A model generated the notes under the pieces. The model worked only from the letters and a program-made list of their open reading frames with translations, ran no database searches and was not told the DNA's origin. From NCBI GenBank assembly GCA_021793895.1, contig JAJYRW010000013.1:1-16758 (forward strand): 16,758 bases of DNA, read 5' to 3'. Below, in pieces: positions 14,455 to 16,758 of the stretch (its first letter is position 1; each line of letters starts with the position of its first letter). The position numbers and the translations under genes are program-made. The DNA comes from Actinomycetes bacterium (GTDB lineage: Bacteria > Actinomycetota > Actinomycetes > Actinomycetales > JAJYRW01).

Positions 14455-16157
14455 CTACCCCAGCCGATGGCGAGCTGCCTACGGAGTCGGCCGGAAAGAA
14501 GCCGCCGTCTATCGGCCGCTCCAGCCTCGTGATGGCTTCGGGCACTCTTGTTTCTCGTGCGCTCGGCCTGGTGCGAAACCTGGTTCTCATCGCCGCTGTT
14601 GGCGTTAATATCGGCGCGGCGAATGCTTTTGACGTGGCCAACAAGATTCCGAACGTCATGTTCGCAATATTGGCTTCCGGCATGCTGAACGCAGTGCTAG
14701 TGCCGCAAATCGTGCGGGCCTATCAGCGTAAGCAAGGTGAGGAATTCACCAACCGAATTTTGACGGTCGCCGGCGCGATCATGCTGTGCATCACGCTACT
14801 GCTGACGCTTGGTTCTTCTTGGGTTATCGGGCTGTACATCGATAATTGGACGCCCGAGCTCACGGCGTTGGCAGTTTCCTTCGGTTTTTGGTGCATTCCG
14901 CAGCTCTTCTTTTATGGGCTTTATACGCTGGTGGGGCAGGTGCTTAATGCCCGCAGCATTTTTGGTCCCTTCATGTGGGCGCCGGTAGTTAATAACATCA
15001 TTTCTATCGCCGGTTTTGGGGCTTTCATCGCTATTTTTGGCGGCTATGACGCGGCGACGGCCCACGATCTGTCGAGCTGGACCGGTGCCAAAATCGCGCT
15101 CCTTGGTGGTTCAGCCACTTTGGGCATTGCAGGCCAGGCTCTCGTTTTGTTCATTCCACTGTGGCGGTCCGGTTTTCGGTTCCGCTTCCGGTGGAAAGTG
15201 CGCGGAATGGGAATGCGATCCATGGGTAAAGTCGCCGCGTGGACGAGCGCCGCAACGATTTTGGAGCAAATCGGGGTGCTGGTTATTACGCGGGTGACCT
15301 CAGCTGCGGGAGAGCACGCGGGCGAGTTATTCGACGTGGCGGGCAATGCCGCCTATACCCAGGCGCTGATGATTTATCTGCTTCCCCACTCGCTCGTCAC
15401 CGTTTCCATCACTACGGCATTATTTACGCAGATTAGCGCCGCTGCCGCTGCCGGAGATATTCCGCGGGTGCGCGCCGATCTATCACTGGGTATGCGGACA
15501 GTTGGGGTTTTCACCGTTTTTGCCACCGCGGCGCTGATCGTGCTCGCCGTGCCTATTACGCGCGTGATCTTGTTCACCGCTTCACACCCCGGTGAGATCA
15601 CGTCCGTTGCGCGGGTTTTGGCGGTATTGGCAATTGGATTGGTGCCGTTGGGCGCCATGTTGCTGATGAAGCGCGCCTATTTTGCCTTTGAAGACGGTTT
15701 CACCATTTTCCTGATTCAGATTCCAGTCACGGCCGTGACGATTGCCGGGTCGCTGCTGGGCATGTTTTTTCTTCCACCAGATTGGTGGGCGGCCGGGGCC
15801 GGAGGATCAATGGCGCTGGGTTCAGTTGTGGCCGGTGCGGGGCGTTTACGCGGGCTGCGGCGTCGATTACAAGGCCTTGACGGTCATCGAATCTTGCGGC
15901 TATACAGCCGCCTAATCATTGCCGCGCTACTGGCAAGCGGGATCGGGTTCTTCATAAAATCACTTCTCGGTGACGGTGCCGACGATCCACTACATGGCTT
16001 ATTAACCGCGGCCGTTGCCGGCCTGACAATGCTGGCCGTTTATATCGTGTCGCTGTATCTAATGCGGGTGCAAGAGCTGTCAGTATTGCTCTCACCCGTA
16101 ACCGCTAAATTACGGCGCCGCTTAGGGCCATACGATAGAGACGGAAAAGGGAGGTAA
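14451..16157 (+). CDS. murJ: Lipid II flippase MurJ (MviN family)
   Basis: The 568-residue protein has a short hydrophilic N-terminus (1-22) and about 14 membrane helices. The MurJ signature is clear: S-R-A-L-G-L-V-R-N (35-43) and F-D-V-A-N-K-I-P-N-V-M-F-A-I-L-A-S-G-M-L-N-A (60-81), with P-Q-I-V-R-A following. The protein flips lipid II across the membrane so that PonA-type synthases can use it. The GTG at 14451 overlaps the DUF6049 stop as GTGA; an ATG 34 codons upstream lies inside DUF6049 coding sequence and is rejected. Unlike M. tuberculosis Rv3910, where MurJ, a pseudokinase and a sugar-binding-like domain form one chain, this protein ends after its basic tail (L-R-R-R-L-G-P-Y-D) and the kinase-like part is a separate gene three bases downstream. 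Confidence 0.95.
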   Translation: MTTPADGELPTESAGKKPPSIGRSSLVMASGTLVSRALGLVRNLVLIAAVGVNIGAANAFDVANKIPNVMFAILASGMLNAVLVPQIVRAYQRKQGEEFTNRILTVAGAIMLCITLLLTLGSSWVIGLYIDNWTPELTALAVSFGFWCIPQLFFYGLYTLVGQVLNARSIFGPFMWAPVVNNIISIAGFGAFIAIFGGYDAATAHDLSSWTGAKIALLGGSATLGIAGQALVLFIPLWRSGFRFRFRWKVRGMGMRSMGKVAAWTSAATILEQIGVLVITRVTSAAGEHAGELFDVAGNAAYTQALMIYLLPHSLVTVSITTALFTQISAAAAAGDIPRVRADLSLGMRTVGVFTVFATAALIVLAVPITRVILFTASHPGEITSVARVLAVLAIGLVPLGAMLLMKRAYFAFEDGFTIFLIQIPVTAVTIAGSLLGMFFLPPDWWAAGAGGSMALGSVVAGAGRLRGLRRRLQGLDGHRILRLYSRLIIAALLASGIGFFIKSLLGDGADDPLHGLLTAAVAGLTMLAVYIVSLYLMRVQELSVLLSPVTAKLRRRLGPYDRDGKGR

Positions 16158-16160
16158 TTA

Positions 16161-16758
16161 GTGGAAGCGTTGGGCCAGGGTACTTCAATTGCCGGTCGTT
16201 ACCAACTAGTAGATCCTCTGACCTCCGATGTTGCGGGCGTGGAAAAGTGGTTAGCAACAGATCGCGTCTTAGAGCGGGATGTACAGGTTCACCTGTTGCG
16301 GGAGGGGAGAACCGCCCCAGCCCTGGACGCGGCACGCCGCGCGGCTTTGATAAAAGATGAGCGGTTAATTCGCGTCATTGATGCGGGAGAACAAGATGGC
16401 GTGGTGTACGTCATCACGGCCCAGCCCGAAGGTAAATCGCTCTTCGACTTGGTCTTACACGAACAGTTCTTGCCGGCCGACCAGGCGCGCGCGATCGTGG
16501 GCGAAGCCGCTGAGGCAATCGAAGCCGCGCGGCGCCGCGGGGTTTATCACCTGGTTTTACGGCCCACCACTATTTATCGCACCGATGAGGGGAAAGTTCT
16601 CCTCACCGGCCTGGGGCTCGAAGGGGCGCTTCTCAGCCTCGATACCGCCCCGCCCCTGGTGACTGCGCGCACCGATGCGATGGGCCTGGTGGCAAATCTC
16701 TACTACGCCCTTACGGGCCGCTGGCCCAGTACGCTTCCCCCCGGCGTGCACATTGGAA
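16161..16758 (+). CDS. Protein kinase-like protein, probable pseudokinase (3' end outside window)
   Basis: The frame runs open from the GTG at 16161, six bases after the strong Shine-Dalgarno AAAAGGGAGG, to the window end (199 codons). It folds like a Ser/Thr kinase at sequence level: I-A-G-R-Y-Q-L near the start, V-Q-V-H44 where V-A-I-K is expected, H130-L-V-L-R-P-T-T-I in place of H-R-D-L-K-P-x-N, and T-G-L-G-L-E-G in place of D-F-G. The ATP-binding lysine, catalytic Asp, Asn and metal-binding Asp are all missing, so phosphotransfer is unlikely. In M. tuberculosis the pseudokinase part of MviN is phosphorylated by PknB and recruits FhaA to restrain peptidoglycan synthesis. A similar control of the neighbouring MurJ is inferred. 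Whether a membrane helix or extracellular domain follows cannot be seen. Confidence 0.85.
   Translation, partial: MEALGQGTSIAGRYQLVDPLTSDVAGVEKWLATDRVLERDVQVHLLREGRTAPALDAARRAALIKDERLIRVIDAGEQDGVVYVITAQPEGKSLFDLVLHEQFLPADQARAIVGEAAEAIEAARRRGVYHLVLRPTTIYRTDEGKVLLTGLGLEGALLSLDTAPPLVTARTDAMGLVANLYYALTGRWPSTLPPGVHIG

Overview
The window is a stretch of actinobacterial chromosome of fairly high GC. The evidence is the gene set: a short actinobacterial-type inositol-3-phosphate synthase paired with a PadR regulator, a class A penicillin-binding protein with PASTA domains, an LPXTG surface protein, and a MurJ flippase followed by a degenerate kinase. All or most of these genes are oriC-proximal in actinobacteria. 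From memory, the order resembles that in Actinomycetales and Micrococcales, where the rpsF/ponA/ino1 block and the cca/NUDIX/DUF6049/murJ block lie on the same side of dnaA. In Mycobacterium tuberculosis they lie on opposite sides of oriC. The species cannot be named from this sequence.

Layout. 1-264: 3' end of a MATE-type transporter (+). 265-836: a gene-free, repeat-rich convergent gap holding a 28-bp-period duplication, a 123-bp inverted-repeat element, an eight-unit 16-bp minisatellite and a strong terminator. 837-2442: the ribosomal/replication operon rpsF-ssb-rpsR-rplI (-), preceded by a leader that can hide its own Shine-Dalgarno site and by a perfect DnaA box. 2578-5166: ponA (-). 5167-5433: divergent control region. 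5434-7190: padR-ino1 (+), overlapping by ATGA and ending in a clear terminator. 7291-8634: MFS permease (+). 8576-10210: LPXTG surface protein (-), overlapping the MFS gene tail to tail. 10211-10385: gap with tandem 25-bp repeats carrying DnaA boxes. 10386-11849: CCA-adding enzyme (-). 11933-16758: NUDIX, DUF6049, murJ and pseudokinase (+), with stop/start overlaps at the first two junctions.

How the genes fit together. Two themes dominate. One is replication and translation: ssb, S6, S18 and L9, with DnaA boxes in nearby gaps. The other is envelope growth: ponA polymerises peptidoglycan, MurJ flips lipid II, the pseudokinase probably controls MurJ, DUF6049 is an exported membrane-anchored protein made with MurJ, and the LPXTG protein is attached to the finished wall. 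Ino1 supplies inositol phosphate for mycothiol and inositol lipids, with PadR as its likely regulator.

No obviously new multi-gene system (defence island, toxin-antitoxin pair, CRISPR array, prophage) is visible. The less-explained material is non-coding: the composite repeat gap at 265-836, the DnaA-box repeats at 10314-10385, the rpsF leader, and the surface protein with a single cysteine in a possible decayed thioester domain.
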